Below the pieces are notes generated by a model. The model had not been told where the DNA came from, ran no database searches, and was given only the letters and a program-made list of their open reading frames with translations. The position numbers and the translations under genes were made by a program. A DNA stretch of 64,000 nt from Lepus europaeus (taxonomy: Eukaryota > Chordata > Mammalia > Lagomorpha > Leporidae). The DNA lies in the NCBI RefSeq assembly GCF_033115175.1, contig NC_084827.1, forward strand, positions 57,597,201 through 57,661,200. Reading direction: 5' to 3'. This document shows positions 11,626 through 22,580 of the stretch, one piece after another (within the stretch, counting starts at the first letter, position 1; every line of letters begins with the position of its first letter).

Positions 11626-11922
11626 CTAAAAGATTTATTTATTTGTAATGCAGAGTTACAGACAGAAAGGAGAATCTTCCATCCACTGGTTCCCTCCCCA
11701 AATGCCACAAAGGCCAGGGCTGGCCAGGCCAAAGCCGGAAGTCAGGAGCCTTTTCCAGGTATCCCATGTGAATGCAGGGGCCCAAATACTTGGGCCATCT
11801 TTCACCTCATTTTCAGGCACAGTAGCATAGGAAATGGAGCAGCCAGGACTGGAACCAGTGCCCAAATGGAATGCTGGCACTGCAGGCTGAGGATTAACCT
11901 ACCATGCCACAGTACCATCCTC
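11626..11922 (-). mobile_element. C-repeat SINE with TSD
   Basis: Minus strand, AAAGATTTATTTATTTGTAATGC to the head CCATGCCACAGTACC. The 16-bp TSD TCTAGAAATTGTTTTT (11610-11625) is matched at 11923-11938 with one mismatch. Confidence 0.93.
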
Positions 11923-12570
11923 TCTAGACATTGTTTTTAGAATAATATTATGGAACTCAATATGCTTATATATTGATATCACATTAGAACTTCCAAGTTA
12001 GAACTTCTGGGTCTTATTCATTATTTCTCATAGTGGCATACGCATTATCAGTGTGTATTTAATGGGTAGAGTATAAATGTATACACTTCCTACTATTTGG
12101 AAAAAGGAGAGAATCTTAATACCTTAGTTTTATACAAACAGGAAGTCTAAACATAACTTCAGCACATACAGAACAATTGTTCGAGTATTCTAGATGAAAA
12201 CTACAAGAAAGTTGAGAATAGTTTACTGTAGCAGTCAATAGTTAATATGAAAAGAAAATCAGAGAGCATCAACTTCCAGGAAGTAGGAGTAGCTGTGCTT
12301 TTCTCTATTCCTTCCTATGTGCAACAGAAACCCTTGATATTATACATATAAAACCCAGGGAGAAATGAAGACAGTTTGTGCAGGGAACTTATAGACCATG
12401 TAAAACAACATAATGAGGTTCTTCATTTGTCTTCAGTCCCATATATCCCAGACTGAATAGCAGAGAAGTTGGCAACCTTGTAATGCCAATGGTGCAGGCA
12501 AACAAACATATGAGAACTTCCAAAACCTGTTTTCTGTAGCCAAACAGAAAGGATGACAGGTAAGAAAGGT

Positions 12571-12909
12571 GGTTTTTTTGTTTGTTTTTTGACAGGCAGA
12601 GTGGATAGTGAGAGAGAGAGAGAGGCAGAGAGAAAGGTCTTCCTTTTGCCGTTGGTTCACCCTCCAATGGCCGCTGCGGCCGGCGCATCTCGCTGATCCG
12701 AAGCCAGGAGCCAGGTGCTTCTCCTGGTCCCCCATGCGGGTGCAGGGCCCAAACACTGGGCCATCCTCCACTGCCTTCCCGGGCTATAGCAGAGAGCTGG
12801 CCTGGAAGAGGGGCAACCGGGATAGAATCCGGCGCCCCAACCGGGACTAGAACCCGGTGTGCCTGTGCCGCAAGGCGGAGGATTAGCCTGTTAAGCCATG
12901 GCGCCAGCC
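12571..12909 (-). mobile_element. Young C-repeat SINE
   Basis: Minus-strand young form: TTTTTTGACAGGCAGAGTGG, GCCAGGTGCTTCTCCTGG, CTAGAACCCGGTGTGCC, head AAGCCATGGCGCCAGCC. Flanked by TAAGAAAGGT (12561-12570) and TAAGAAAAGT (12913-12922). Confidence 0.95.
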
Positions 12910-12961
12910 ATGTTAAGAAAAGTTTTATACAAAGACGACTCTGCCCCTGCCATGTATTGTA

Positions 12962-13006
12962 GACACACACCCATGCACACACACATACACACACAGGCAC
13001 ACATGA
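12962..13006 (+). repeat. Imperfect (AC)n repeat
   Basis: A run of CA/AC dinucleotides broken by a few substitutions inside the HAL1-like 5' block. Confidence 0.85.
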
Positions 13007-13644
13007 GATGTCAAGTGGGGGAGCTAGATTCCTGTGCTTACCAAGCCATGATGCACCTTCCCTACTACTGTCTGTGGAAACTGGATTGGGAGCTGGATCC
13101 CCCTGGTGAATGGTGACAAGGCACCTCCCACTCCTTGTCAGGGCTGTGCTGCAGGAGGCCTCGTGGCGAACCATCACTCAGCACAGTCAGTGGATGCAGG
13201 GTTGGGACCCCACAAGTCCATCCCCACCTAGCAATCACAAGGTGACAGTCTCCCCTAGTGCAGAGTGGGAACTTATGCCGCCTCTCAGCAGCAACTGGAC
13301 CACCTCTCATCCTTGTCAGTGAAAGTCAAGTGATGAGCAGGAACAGGGGCCACTTCCTTCTGAGCCAGGGTAGAGGCGTAGAGAGAAGTCTAACTCCCAC
13401 TGCCACTCAGCAGCATCAAGGAGCCCCCAACCAGGTGTTCTGGAAGCTGACTGCAAATCTTGAATTTCCACTTCCCACCTGGAAGTGATGAGGAGGAGGC
13501 CTGTCAAATCACAAGATACAAAGACTGAGTTTCATGCTATAATCCCCCAAAGTGACAGTTTTCAATCAAGTGACAGATTTCAAATTGAAGAACAGAGTAT
13601 ATGAATGCCATCACTGTGATGACATTTGGCTTATCCAATAATAC

Positions 13645-13935
13645 GCTTTATTTATTCATTTTATTTCAGAGGCCAGGGGTGGGGTGGGGATTCACTCCCT
13701 AAATGCTTGCCATGTCAAGGTTGGACTGAGGACAACCTGGTTTGGGCCCTCAATCCAGGTCTCCCATATGGGCCACAGGAACCCAATCACTTGAGGCATT
13801 GTCTGCTACCTCCAGTGTCTGCATTATTGGGAAGCTGGAGTCAGGAGACAGAGGTGGACCTTGAACTCAGTCACTCTAATATTAGACAAGGACATCTCAA
13901 TTGGGGTCTTAACCAAGAGATCAAGTGCCAGTCCC
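13645..13935 (-). mobile_element. Old C-repeat SINE
   Basis: Minus strand, TTTATTTATTCATTTTATTTC to GTGCCAGTCCC. It carries a GGGGTGGGGTGGGG variant in place of the GA tract. The middle resembles AGGTCTCCCATATGGG. Strongly diverged. Confidence 0.75.
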
Positions 13936-13972
13936 TGATAATATTTAAGTTATCATAAAAATCTAATAAGGT

Positions 13973-14300
13973 GGCCGGCGCTGCGGCTCAATAGGCTAAT
14001 CCTCTGCCTTGCGGCACCAGCACACCGGGTTCTAGTCCCGGTCGGGGCACCGATCCTGTCCCGGTTGCCCCTCTTCTAGGCCAGCTCTCTGCTGTGGCCA
14101 GGGAGTGCAGTGGAGGATGGCCCAAGTGCTTGGGCCCTGCACCCCATGGGAGACCAGGAGAAGCACCTGGCTCCTGCCATCGGATCAACGCGGTGTGCCG
14201 GCCGCAGCGCGCCTACCATGGTGGCCATTGGAGGGTGAACCAACGGCAAAGAAAGACCTTTCTCTCTGTCTCTCTCTCTCACTGTCCACTCTGCCTGTCA
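13973..14300 (+). mobile_element. Young C-repeat SINE, first half of a dimer
   Basis: Young GC-rich form from GGCCGGCGCTGCGGCTC through CTAGTCCCGGTCGGGG and AGAAGCACCTGGCTCC to CACTCTGCCTGTCA. It stops at CTGCCTGTCA without any poly-A and runs straight into the second SINE, so the two look fused. Confidence 0.95.
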
Positions 14301-14622
14301 GCTGCCACCCGAGATGCTGGCATCCCATATGGGTGCCGGTTCCAGAACCAGCCGCTCCACTTCCTATCCAGGTCCCTGCTAATGTGCCTAGGAAAGCAGC
14401 AGAAGATGACCTAAGTGTTCGGGCTCCTGCACCCATGTGGGAGACTCAGAGGAGACTCCTGGCTCCTGGCTCCAAATGTGACCATTTGGAAAACAAACCA
14501 GTGGATGGAAAGTAGCTCTCTCTCTCTCTTTGTCTCTCTCTGTCCTACCCTCCCTTCCTGCCTCCATCCCTCTCTTTCTCTTCTGTAACTCTGCCTTTCA
14601 AATAAATAAAATAAATCTTAAA
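14301..14622 (+). mobile_element. Older C-repeat SINE, second half of a dimer
   Basis: Starts abruptly inside the head (GATGCTGGCATCCCATATGG), lacks the first 40 or so bases, and carries the older-type 3' end CTCTGCCTTTCAAATAAAT. The CT-rich tract is long. It joins the upstream young SINE with no A-tail between. Confidence 0.93.
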
Positions 14623-14924
14623 TAATGTAATTAGAAATTATCAATATACCTGAAACAAATGAATAGGAGAGTTTCAGCAAGTTAAATAGAATGTTTCAGG
14701 AAGAAAATAGAGATATAAAGACAATTAAGTGGAAATTCTAGGATTAAAATTTTAAATTTAATAAACAAAAATTTTAAAAAATGGATCAATTCAACAGAAA
14801 ATTGAATAAAATAGAGGGAAAATTTAGTGACCTTGAAGATAACATATAGAACATATATAGTCTGAAATACAATGGCTAAACCGACCAGAAAAAAAAAAAG
14901 GAAACAAAGTGTCAAGTACCATGA

Positions 14925-15174
14925 TTATTGTTTTTCACCCTTATCTGTACTCCTGTGGAACAGTGATCTTTCTACTTTCTACTTGTTGAGCGTTATGGTT
15001 AGTCGTACATTAGGTCTGTGGTTATAAAGTAAATTGAAAGAATGTTATTGAAAAATCAATGTCAAAAAATGAAAGGAAGGAAAGAGAGGGGATTAAGGAG
15101 CAGGGAAGTATTGTAATCTTCTTAAAATCGTATCTATGAAACACATGGAATATTTTCTGTTTATGTTAATAACA
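14925..15174 (+). mobile_element. L1 3' UTR fragment within the HAL1-like element
   Basis: The block ends with a purine-rich stretch (GGAAGGAAAGAGAGGGGATT), GTATTGTAATCTTCTTAAAA and ATGAAACACATGGAAT, like an ancient L1 3' UTR. It interrupts the ORF1-like sequence, which resumes near 15175. Boundaries are approximate and no TSD was found. Confidence 0.5.
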
Positions 15175-15382
15175 TTTAAAAGAAACTGCAAAAAAAGCCA
15201 AGCACTTTGGTCTTCAGAGCCCCAGAAGTAACTGAGAAAGACAGCAGACTAGACAAAAACTAAAGGGAATAATGGCTAACACTTTCCTAGATTAGCAGGG
15301 AAGACAAACTTGGAAACAAGAAGCACAACAAACCGGAGGCATGATAAGCTCCAAGAAATCCATATTCAGAAACCCCACAGTA

Positions 15383-15749
15383 GGGCCGGAGCCGTGGCTC
15401 AATAGGCTAATCCTCCGCCTGCGGCGCCGGCACACCGGGTTCTAGTCCTGGTAGGGGTGCCGGATTCTGTCCCGGTTGCCCCTCTTCCAGGCCAGCTCTC
15501 TACTATGGCCCAGGAGTGCAGTGGAGGATGGCCCAAGTGCTTAGGCCCTGCACCCCATGGGAGACCAGGAGAAGCACCTGGCTCCTGCCTTTGGATCAAC
15601 GTGACGCGCCGGCCACAGCGCGCCAGCCATGGCGGACATTGGAGGGTGAACCATAAAAGGAAGACCTTTCTCTCTGTCTCTCTCTCTCACTGTCCACCTG
15701 CCTGTCAAAATAAATAAAATAAAATAAAATAAAATAAAATAAAATAAAA
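15383..15749 (+). mobile_element. Young C-repeat SINE with (AAAAT)n tail
   Basis: Plus-strand young form, GGGCCGGAGCCGTGGCTCAA to CCACCTGCCTGTCAAAATAA, followed by a perfect pentanucleotide run of AAAAT units (15705-15749). The run is a likely polymorphic microsatellite. Confidence 0.95.
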
Positions 15750-15775
15750 GAACCCCCAAACTAAAGATTTAAAGA

Positions 15776-16105
15776 GGGGCAACTCTGTGGCACTGTGGGT
15801 CAAAGCCCTGGACTAGTGTGCTGGCATCCCACATGGGTGCCAGTTCAAGTCCTGGCTGCTCCACTCCAACTCAGTTCCCTCCTAATATGCCTGGGAAAGT
15901 AGCAGAAGATGGCTCAAGTCCTTGGGTCCCTGACCTCACATATGAGACCTAGAAGAAGTTCCTGGCTCCTGGATTCAGATGGGCTCAGCTCTGGCCACTG
16001 TAGCCATTTAAGGAGTGAACAAGATAGAATATTTCTCTCTCTCTCTATGTCTCTACCCCTCTTTGTAACTCTTCCAAAGAACAAACAAATTAAAAAAAAA
16101 AAAAA
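15776..16105 (+). mobile_element. Old C-repeat SINE
   Basis: Plus strand, GGGGCAACTCTGTGGCACTG to a decayed tail TTGTAACTCTTCCAAAGAAC plus poly-A. AAAGATT occurs on both sides (15763 and 16104), which suggests a TSD. Confidence 0.9.
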
Positions 16106-16246
16106 GATTCAGAGAAACATTGGAAAGCAGACAGAGAACCACCTGTTGCCTATGGGGAAAAGCAATTCAAATGGCAGAAGATTGTTGATCAAAAACCACT
16201 GAGGCTGGACTGAAGGAGCACAATATTTTTCATTTAATGAAAAAAA

Positions 16247-16622
16247 GGGTCTGGTTTTGTGACTTAGTGCATTAAAAGGTCTCTTGCCACATGTGTATCT
16301 CATGTTAGAGAGCCAGTTCAAGCACAGCCACTCTAAGATTCTGATCCCGTTTCCTGCTAATGTGCTTGGGAAGGCAATGGAAGATGGGCAAAATATTTGG
16401 GCCCTTCATATCCATGTGGGAGACCAGGATGGAGTCCCTTGCTCTTGGCTTTGGCCTGGCCCAAACCTGGCTTTTGAGGACATTTAAATATTGAACCAGC
16501 AGATACGAGACCCCCATCCTTCATTCTCCTGGTCGTCCTCTTTCTTTCTCTGTGTATTTCTCCCTCTCTCTCTGTCACTCTGCCTTTCAGATAAATAAAC
16601 AAATATTCACAAAAAAAAAAAA
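16247..16622 (+). mobile_element. Old C-repeat SINE
   Basis: Plus strand with a poorly preserved head (GGGTCTGGTTTTGTGACTTAG), then TGCTAATGTGCTTGGGAAGG, and a clear tail CACTCTGCCTTTCAGATAAAT. Confidence 0.85.
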
Positions 16623-16953
16623 GAGAGTGCCAACCACACATTTCATATTCAGTGACAATATCCTCAAGAAATGAATGAAAATTCTCAAGATTAAGGGAAT
16701 ATGAGAGAATTATTACTATAATGACTAAAGTAATGTGTTTCCAAATAGAAAGAAAGTGACAAAAGAAGAATCTTGAAAAAATCAGCAAAAAAGAGCTTAC
16801 AGAGTGACAAGGAAATATAATAGATTTTATTTCTCTTGAGTTTTCTAAATTGCATTTGATGATTTATGCAGAAATTACTATACTCTCTAACATAGTTCTC
16901 AAAGGTGTAGAGGAAACAATCAAAACAATTGCATTATAGAACAGGAAGGGCAG

Positions 16954-17291
16954 GGGCAGTCGCTGTGGCACCGTAGGTTAAGCCTCCACCTGCCATGCTC
17001 TCATCCCATATGGATACCGCTTTGAGTCCCGGCTGCTCCACTTCCAATCCAGCTCTTTGCTAATGGCCTGGGAAAGCAGTGGAAGATGACCCAAGTGCTT
17101 GGGCTCCTGCATCCAGGTTGGAGACCCAGAAGAAGCTCCTGGCTCCTGGCTTCGGTTTGGCCCATCTCCGGCCTGCAGCTGTTTGGGGAGTGAACCAGTG
17201 GATGGAAGTCCTCTCTGTTTCTCCTTCTCTCTATCTGTAACTCTGCCTCTCAAATGAATAAACAAATCAAAAAAAGAAAAAAGAAGAAAGG
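16954..17291 (+). mobile_element. C-repeat SINE with TSD
   Basis: Full-length plus strand, GGGCAGTCGCTGTGGCACCG to CTGCCTCTCAAATGAATAAAC. The 11-bp TSD AGGAAGGGCAG is perfect at 16943-16953 and 17292-17302. Confidence 0.95.
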
Positions 17292-17339
17292 AGGAAGGGC
17301 AGAGGTCAAATGTAAAGACATTAGAAAGCTGTTGTAACT

Positions 17340-17690
17340 TAAAAAATGCCCCTCCACAAATACATTGACACCCCTCGGAACTTGTCAATGTTATCTTCAT
17401 CAGCAGGAGGTGGAGTAGGGATCTTTGCCAGTGTGAGGAAGGCAAGGAATTTGAGACAAAGAGCTTGTCTCACATTATCAGAGTGGTTGATATTGTCACA
17501 AGTTTCATTGTTTATACACAGGCAGAAGTTTGTGCGGAAAGAATAGGAGGAGGTCATATGAAGGCAGAGATTAGACTACAGAACTGCAAGAAAAGAAACC
17601 CTATCACCAGAAAGTGCAAGAGACAAGGGTTGGCTTCTATAGAGCTTGGAGAGGAAGCACAAAACCTTGATTTCAGCATAGACATGGAAT
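17340..17690 (+). mobile_element. MaLR-type LTR remnant (MLT1-like)
   Basis: The phrases GGGATCTTTGCCAGTGTGA, AAGGCAGAGATTAGACTACA and AAACCTTGATTTCAGCATAG occur in the order found in mammalian MLT1-type MaLR LTRs. These are old non-coding retroviral-like LTRs. Only one diverged LTR is visible, with no internal coding region. A SINE tail follows at once. Confidence 0.6.
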
Positions 17691-17697
17691 TTGGATT

Positions 17698-17790
17698 TCT
17701 GCTCTCGCTCTCTCTCATTCTCTGCCTCTCCTCTTTCTGTGTAACTGTGATTTGCAAATAAATAGATAAATCTTAAAAAAATAAAAGATA
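17698..17790 (+). mobile_element. C-repeat SINE, 3' end only
   Basis: CT-rich region plus TGTAACTGTGATTTGCAAAT and the A-rich tail. The 5' two thirds are missing, so this is a truncated insertion or a deletion remnant. Confidence 0.85.
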
Positions 17791-18165
17791 AAAAAATAGA
17801 AAGAAGCTAAAGAAAGAACTTTCCAAAAAAGAGTGTCAGAGGAATTGGTTATCCATTGGAAAAACAAAACTAAACTCAATCTAAGTTTCATATATTTTAC
17901 AAAGCAAAACAAAATAAGATCCATGTGGGTCACAAATTTAAATATAATATATAAAATTATAAAAGTTTTTTAAAATTATAGAAAAGGGGCCAGCACTGTG
18001 GTGCAGCAGGTTAATGCCCTGAGAGCAGTAGAGGATGGCCCAAGTCCTTGGGTCCCTGCACCTGTGTGGGAGACATGGAAGAAGCTCCTGGCTCCTGGCT
18101 TTGGATCAGCGCAGCTCCAGCCTTTGAGGCCAATTGGAGAGTGAACCATTGGATGAAAGACCTCC

Positions 18166-18203
<38 letters not shown>

Positions 18204-19185
18204 TTCTCCTCTCTCTGTGTAACTCTGACTTTCAAATAAATAAAATAAATATTTTAAAAAATAATAAAATTATAAGAAAAAATATTTAGGATTTCAGACT
18301 AGGCAAAGCATTTTTGACTTGCTATCGAAAACCTGAATCATTAAAGGAAAGTACAATAAGTCATCAGAATCTAAAATTTTGTTCAGCATCTTAACATCTT
18401 AATATACTAAGAATCAAAAAGAAAAGCTAATTGTGGAGAAAAAATATTTGGAAATTATGTATCTTACAAGGGATTAATATCTAGAATATATAAAGAACTC
18501 TCAAAATAGCAGTGAAAAAGCAAGCATTCTAAAGCATTCTAAATAAGAAAATCACCAAAAATAAATAAAAAATGAAGAAAAAATAAAAAAAAAATGAAGA
18601 AAAGATGAAAGTAACAAATAAATACATAAAAATGTATTCCATTGAGTTAACCAATAAAGGTATGCAAATTAACTCAGTATCAGATATCACTACATATCTT
18701 ATACAATTACTTATCTTATACAATTACTAAAATAAAGCAATGATGGTTTGATCTTGGGTTTCAGCACCAAAAATAGCAAACAAATAAATAAAATAATGAC
18801 AGCACTGAATATTTGTGAGGATCAATAGAAACTAAATCACTCATACATTGCTGGTAGGAATGTGAGATTGTACACTGACTCTGGAAAATAATTTGGTAGA
18901 TCCTTGTACAATTACATAGCTGGCATCCATCCCAGAGAAAAGAAAACTTATGTTCACATAAAAACCTATACACAAATGTTTGTAGGAGTTTTACTCACGA
19001 TAACCAAAAACCGAAAACAGTTCTGTTCTTCAAAGCTAAATGTTTAGCCCAAGTATGGCACATCTGTATTATGAAACTCAATAATAAAAATGAATGGATT
19101 ATCGACACACACAGTCACCTGGATAAATATACAGCTACAGTGATCGAAAGAAAACAAAAACAGAGTCAGTGCCCGAATGTTTTCA
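17790..19185 (+). mobile_element. Ancient L1 ORF2 C-terminus and 3' region
   Basis: Either side of a SINE, the plus strand resembles the end of ancient L1 ORF2 and its 3' UTR: AATATCTAGAATATATAAAG near 18478, CTCATACATTGCTGGTAGGA near 18840, and CCATCCCAGAGAAAAGAAAA near 18928. Translation is broken throughout. Confidence 0.7.
17986..18265 (+). mobile_element. C-repeat SINE with internal deletion
   Basis: The head GGGGCCAGCACTGTGGTGCAG jumps to GAGAGCAGTAGAGGATGGCC, missing about 80 bases. The tail is normal (GTGTAACTCTGACTTTCAAA). It is flanked by AAAATTATAGAAAA and AAAATTATAAGAAAA, a one-indel TSD. Confidence 0.93.
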
Positions 19186-19203
19186 AATAACATTTTTATA
19201 AAA

Positions 19204-19518
19204 TATTTATGTATTTATTTATTTATGTACATATTTTTTTATTTATTTGAAAGATAGAATTACAGGGTGGCAGAGGTAGAGAGAGTGAAGACTTCCATAC
19301 AATGGCTTACTCCCCCAATGACCACAACAGCAGGAGCTATGCTGAACTGAAGCTTCTTCCAGGTCTCCCACATGGGTGCAGGGGCCCAAGAACTTGGGCC
19401 ATCTTCTGCTGCCTTCCCAGTCATAATAGCAAGGAGTAGCCAGGACTCAAACTGGCACTCATATGGGATGCCAGCACTGCAGGCAGTGGCTTTACATCCT
19501 ACACCACAGTGTTGGAAC
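19204..19518 (-). mobile_element. C-repeat SINE
   Basis: Minus strand, T-rich tail then TTATTTGAAAGATAGAATTA to the head CACCACAGTGTTGG. The flanks AAATAACATTTTTATAAA (left) and AAATTACATTTTTTAAAA (right) look like a decayed TSD. Confidence 0.9.
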
Positions 19519-19535
19519 CAAAATTACATTTTTTA

Positions 19536-19930
19536 AAAAGATTTATTATTGGGGCCGGCACTGTGGCGCAGCGGGTTAAAGCCCTGGCCTGAAGCGCCAG
19601 CATCCCATATTGGTTCCGGTTCTAGTCCCAGCTGCTCCTCTTCTGATCCAGCTCTCTGCTATGGCCTGTCTTCTATCTGCTGGTTCACTCTCCAGGTGGC
19701 CAAAACAGCCGGAGCTGCACCGATCCGAAGCCAGGAGTCAGGAACTTCTTCCAGGTCTCCTATGCGAGTGCAGGGGCCCAAGGACTGTGCCATCTTCTAC
19801 TGCTTTCCCAGACCATTAGCAGAGAGCTGGATAGGAAGTAGAGCAGCCGAGACTCAAATGGGTGGTGCCCACATGGGATGCCGGCACTGCAGGTGGCGGC
19901 TTTACCCTCTATGCCTCAGCACCAACTCCA
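19536..19930 (-). mobile_element. Chimeric inverted SINE
   Basis: A minus-strand tail (TTAAAAAGATTTATT) leads into a plus-strand SINE head at 19551-19667 (GGGGCCGGCACTGTGGCGCA to GCTATGGCCTG). At about 19668 it switches to the minus-strand body (TCTTCTATCTGCTGGTTCAC) and ends at a minus-strand head near 19930. The 3' half of the SINE has been replaced by an inverted 5' half. AAAATTACATTTTTT and AAAATTGTCATTTTTT flank the whole unit, so it appears to have inserted at the edge of the neighbouring SINE. Confidence 0.88.
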
Positions 19931-19944
19931 AAAATTGTCATTTT

Positions 19945-20740
19945 TTAAATATAGGTAAAACAAATTAGTGTCCAAGTATGGGTGATGGCAGAAGAGATGT
20001 GAATATGATTAAGAAAGGGATAGATGCACCCTACAGATGGCCCCAAAGCTAGGATTTTTCTGTTTTACCATGATGCAAAAGAGATGCACATTCTTCAGGG
20101 ACTATACTTTGAGTTTTGATCTTTTCTAAGCTGTGACACAATGCTATTTTTTGATGTTGGGCACTGGCAGTAGTCACAGCTCCCAGTCAGCCCCACCACC
20201 ACAAGGGAAAAATAATCAATACTTCACAATGTGCTGTGTTGCTAGGCTACTATGTTCAGGAGAGTCAGTGGATTAAATTCATTTTCCACTTAAATATTTT
20301 CAACTTTTAATGGTCTTATTGGGATGCAATTGCACTGCAAGTCAAGAAGTATTTGTATATCTTGATTTTATTAATGAAAATATTCTGATTATAAAACAGT
20401 ATTTTAATTGCAAAATTTTAACTTTGGTTAAAACTGCATGAAAGTGCCACAAGATCTCCTTGTATTAGTATCATTACAACATGTGCACTTATCATTAATT
20501 CTAATTAAAAATTTAACAAAAATATAAATGCAGGAAAACCCAAGGAGGGAATTTATAAAGCAATCACATATTTTAAAACCACAGAAAGTAATAGAAGTTA
20601 TTAATTTACCCAAGAACCGTGTCTTCATTGAAAAACACATTTTCAGCCTCTGAATTGTCTGAAAAGAGGAAGTAGAGAAAACAAAATTGACTGAATAAGA
20701 ATGTTAGAGATACAAGGAGAATGATGGTTATTAAAATATT
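19945..20740. other. Unassigned AT-rich sequence
   Basis: No repeat, RNA gene or usable frame recognised. Short open frames here are AT-rich and lack any motif. Confidence 0.5.
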
Positions 20741-20882
20741 TTATATAAATCTATTACACATGTTTAAACATGGGACAAAATACACAGGTTAGTAAGGAAA
20801 CAGCTACAGTTTACTCAAGAAGATACAGTAACCCAAATGGTTATGAAAACTGATAAAGTTCTCAGGATGAGCACACAGTTTC

Positions 20883-21222
20883 TTTTTCTTTTTTTCTTTC
20901 TTTTTTTTTTTTTTTTGACAGGCAGAGTGGACAGTGAGAGAGAGAGAGACAGAGAGAAAGGTCTTCTTTTGCCATTGGTTTACCCTCCAATGGCTGCCAC
21001 GGCAGGCGTGCTGCAGCCAGCATGCTGTTATGATCCGAAGCCAGGAGCCAGGTGCTTCTCCTGGTCTCCCATGCGGGCGCAGGGCCCAAGCACTTGGGCC
21101 ATCCTCCACTGCACTCCTGGGCCACAGCAGAGAGCTGGCCTGAAAGAGGAGTAACTGGGACTAGAACCCGGTGTGCCAGCGCCACAGGCGGAGGATTAGC
21201 CTATTTAGCCGTGGTACCAGCC
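20883..21222 (-). mobile_element. Young C-repeat SINE with TSD
   Basis: Minus strand, poly-T and GACAGGCAGAGTGGACAGTG to the head AGCCGTGGTACCAGCC. The TSD TGAGCACACAGTTTC (20868-20882) is matched by TAAGCACATAGTTTC (21223-21237). Confidence 0.95.
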
Positions 21223-21455
21223 TAAGCACATAGTTTCAAATGGAATTCTATTCATGAAAGGGAGTCTAGCACATGTTCATCTCAATTGATATAGAAAAGC
21301 CATTCCACATACCTACCACCCTGTCAAGGTGAAAACACTCAGAAAACTAAGATAGAACAAGGCCATTCTGAAGAACACCACAGCTACTCGTTTACTCAGA
21401 GGTCAAAGACTGAAACCTCTATCCTAAGAACAGATAATGGAAAAACACCTTTACT

Positions 21456-21795
21456 TTTTTTTTTAAGATTTATTTGTTTATTTGAAAGCCAGAGTTTACA
21501 CACAGAGCGAAGGAGAGGCAGAGGCAGAGAGAGAGTTCTTCCAATCGCTGGTTCACTCCCCAATTGGCCGCAATGGCCGGAGCAGCACCAATCCGAAGTC
21601 AGGAGCCAGGAGCTTCTTCCTGGTCTCCCATGTGAGCGCAGGGGCCCAAGGGCTTGGGCCATCTTCTACTGCTTTCCCAGGCCACTATAGACAGCTGAAT
21701 TGGAAGTGGAGGAGCCGGGACTCGAACTGGCCCTCATATGGAATGTTGGCACTGCAGGCAGTTGCTTTACCCACTATGCCACAGCGTCGACACAT
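21456..21795 (-). mobile_element. C-repeat SINE with perfect TSD
   Basis: Minus strand, AAGATTTATTTGTTTATTTG to the head TATGCCACAGCGTCGACAC. The 13-bp TSD AAACACCTTTACT is perfect at 21443-21455 and 21796-21808. It contains GCTTGGGCCATCTTCTACTG. Confidence 0.95.
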
Positions 21796-22261
21796 AAACA
21801 CCTTTACTCTTACTATTGCTGGTCAGTCCTACAAAGAACCACTAGACAAGAAAAATAAATTTAAGCACAAACAGGAAGCAGGAAATGAAAGTACCATTAT
21901 TCTCAAACTATATGATCATATAAATAGAAACTCTCTTAAAAATCCATAAAAGTGCTATAGCTAATAAATAAATTCAGTAAATTTCAGAGTACAAGATCAA
22001 CATATAAACAGTATCAATATGCTTCCACATGGCAGTAATAAACAAATCATGAAAGAATCTAAGAAAATAAATATATTTATTATAGCATCCAAATAAAAAA
22101 TACTTGTGACTAAATATAAACAAGAGGGTAAAAAAAATTGAAGAGTGAAAACAGTAAAATGTTGCTGATTGAAATTTTAAAAGTATACAAAGAAATGTAC
22201 CTCATGTTCTAGACTTGTAAGATTTAATATTCATTTTATTTATTTTTTAAATACTTATTTT

Positions 22262-22580
22262 AGGGCTGGCTCTGTGGCCCACTGAGTTAAGCTGCACCCA
22301 GCAGTGCCAGCACCCCATATGGGGGCCAAGTTGAGTCCTGACTGCTCCATTTCCATCCAGTTCCTGCTAATGCACCTGGGAAAGCAGCAGAGAATGGACC
22401 AAGTGCTTGGGCCCCTGTACCCATGTTGGAGACTCAGAAGAAGCTCCTGGCTCCTGGTTTAAGCCTGGACCAACCCTAGTTGTTTAGGCTATTTGGGAAG
22501 TGAAGCAGCAAATAGAATATCCATCTCTCTATCTCTCTTCTCACTGTTACTCTTCCTTTTACATTAAATAAATAAATCTT
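22262..22580 (+). mobile_element. C-repeat SINE, plus half of a tail-to-tail pair
   Basis: Plus strand, GGGCTGGCTCTGTGGCCCAC to CATTAAATAAATAAATC. Its A-tail abuts the T-tail of the next, minus-strand SINE, so the two form an inverted repeat of about 300-base arms. Confidence 0.92.

Larger units (their letters stand above)
12240..16950 (+). mobile_element. HAL1-like (half-L1) element, dissected
   Basis: Non-SINE blocks on the plus strand read in order as a HAL1-type element, an ancient L1 relative with an ORF1-like frame and no ORF2. A possible 5' region is 12240-12570 and 12910-13600. An ORF1-like block is 14640-14920, where DNA near 14790-14840 codes for a decayed FNRKLNKIEGKFSDLEDNI segment. 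ORF1 continues at 15175-15380 and 16106-16246. A 3' UTR block lies at 16623-16950 (CTCTTGAGTTTTCTAAATTG). At least seven younger insertions interrupt it and all frames are broken. The 5' block is the least certain part. Confidence 0.6.

Noticed and set aside
12389..13177. 262-codon minus-strand open frame
   Set aside because: It runs through a young SINE and HAL1-like sequence and has no domain. The SINE is GC-rich and has few stops, which explains its length.
13973..14050. tRNA gene
   Set aside because: The head of each SINE is tRNA-derived and has box-A and box-B-like parts (GGTTCTAGTCCCG), but it is embedded in SINE and cannot form a normal acceptor stem.
16357..17445. 143- and 155-codon minus-strand frames
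   Set aside because: They cover the antisense of SINEs at 16247 and 16954 plus flanking DNA. No start context or domain.
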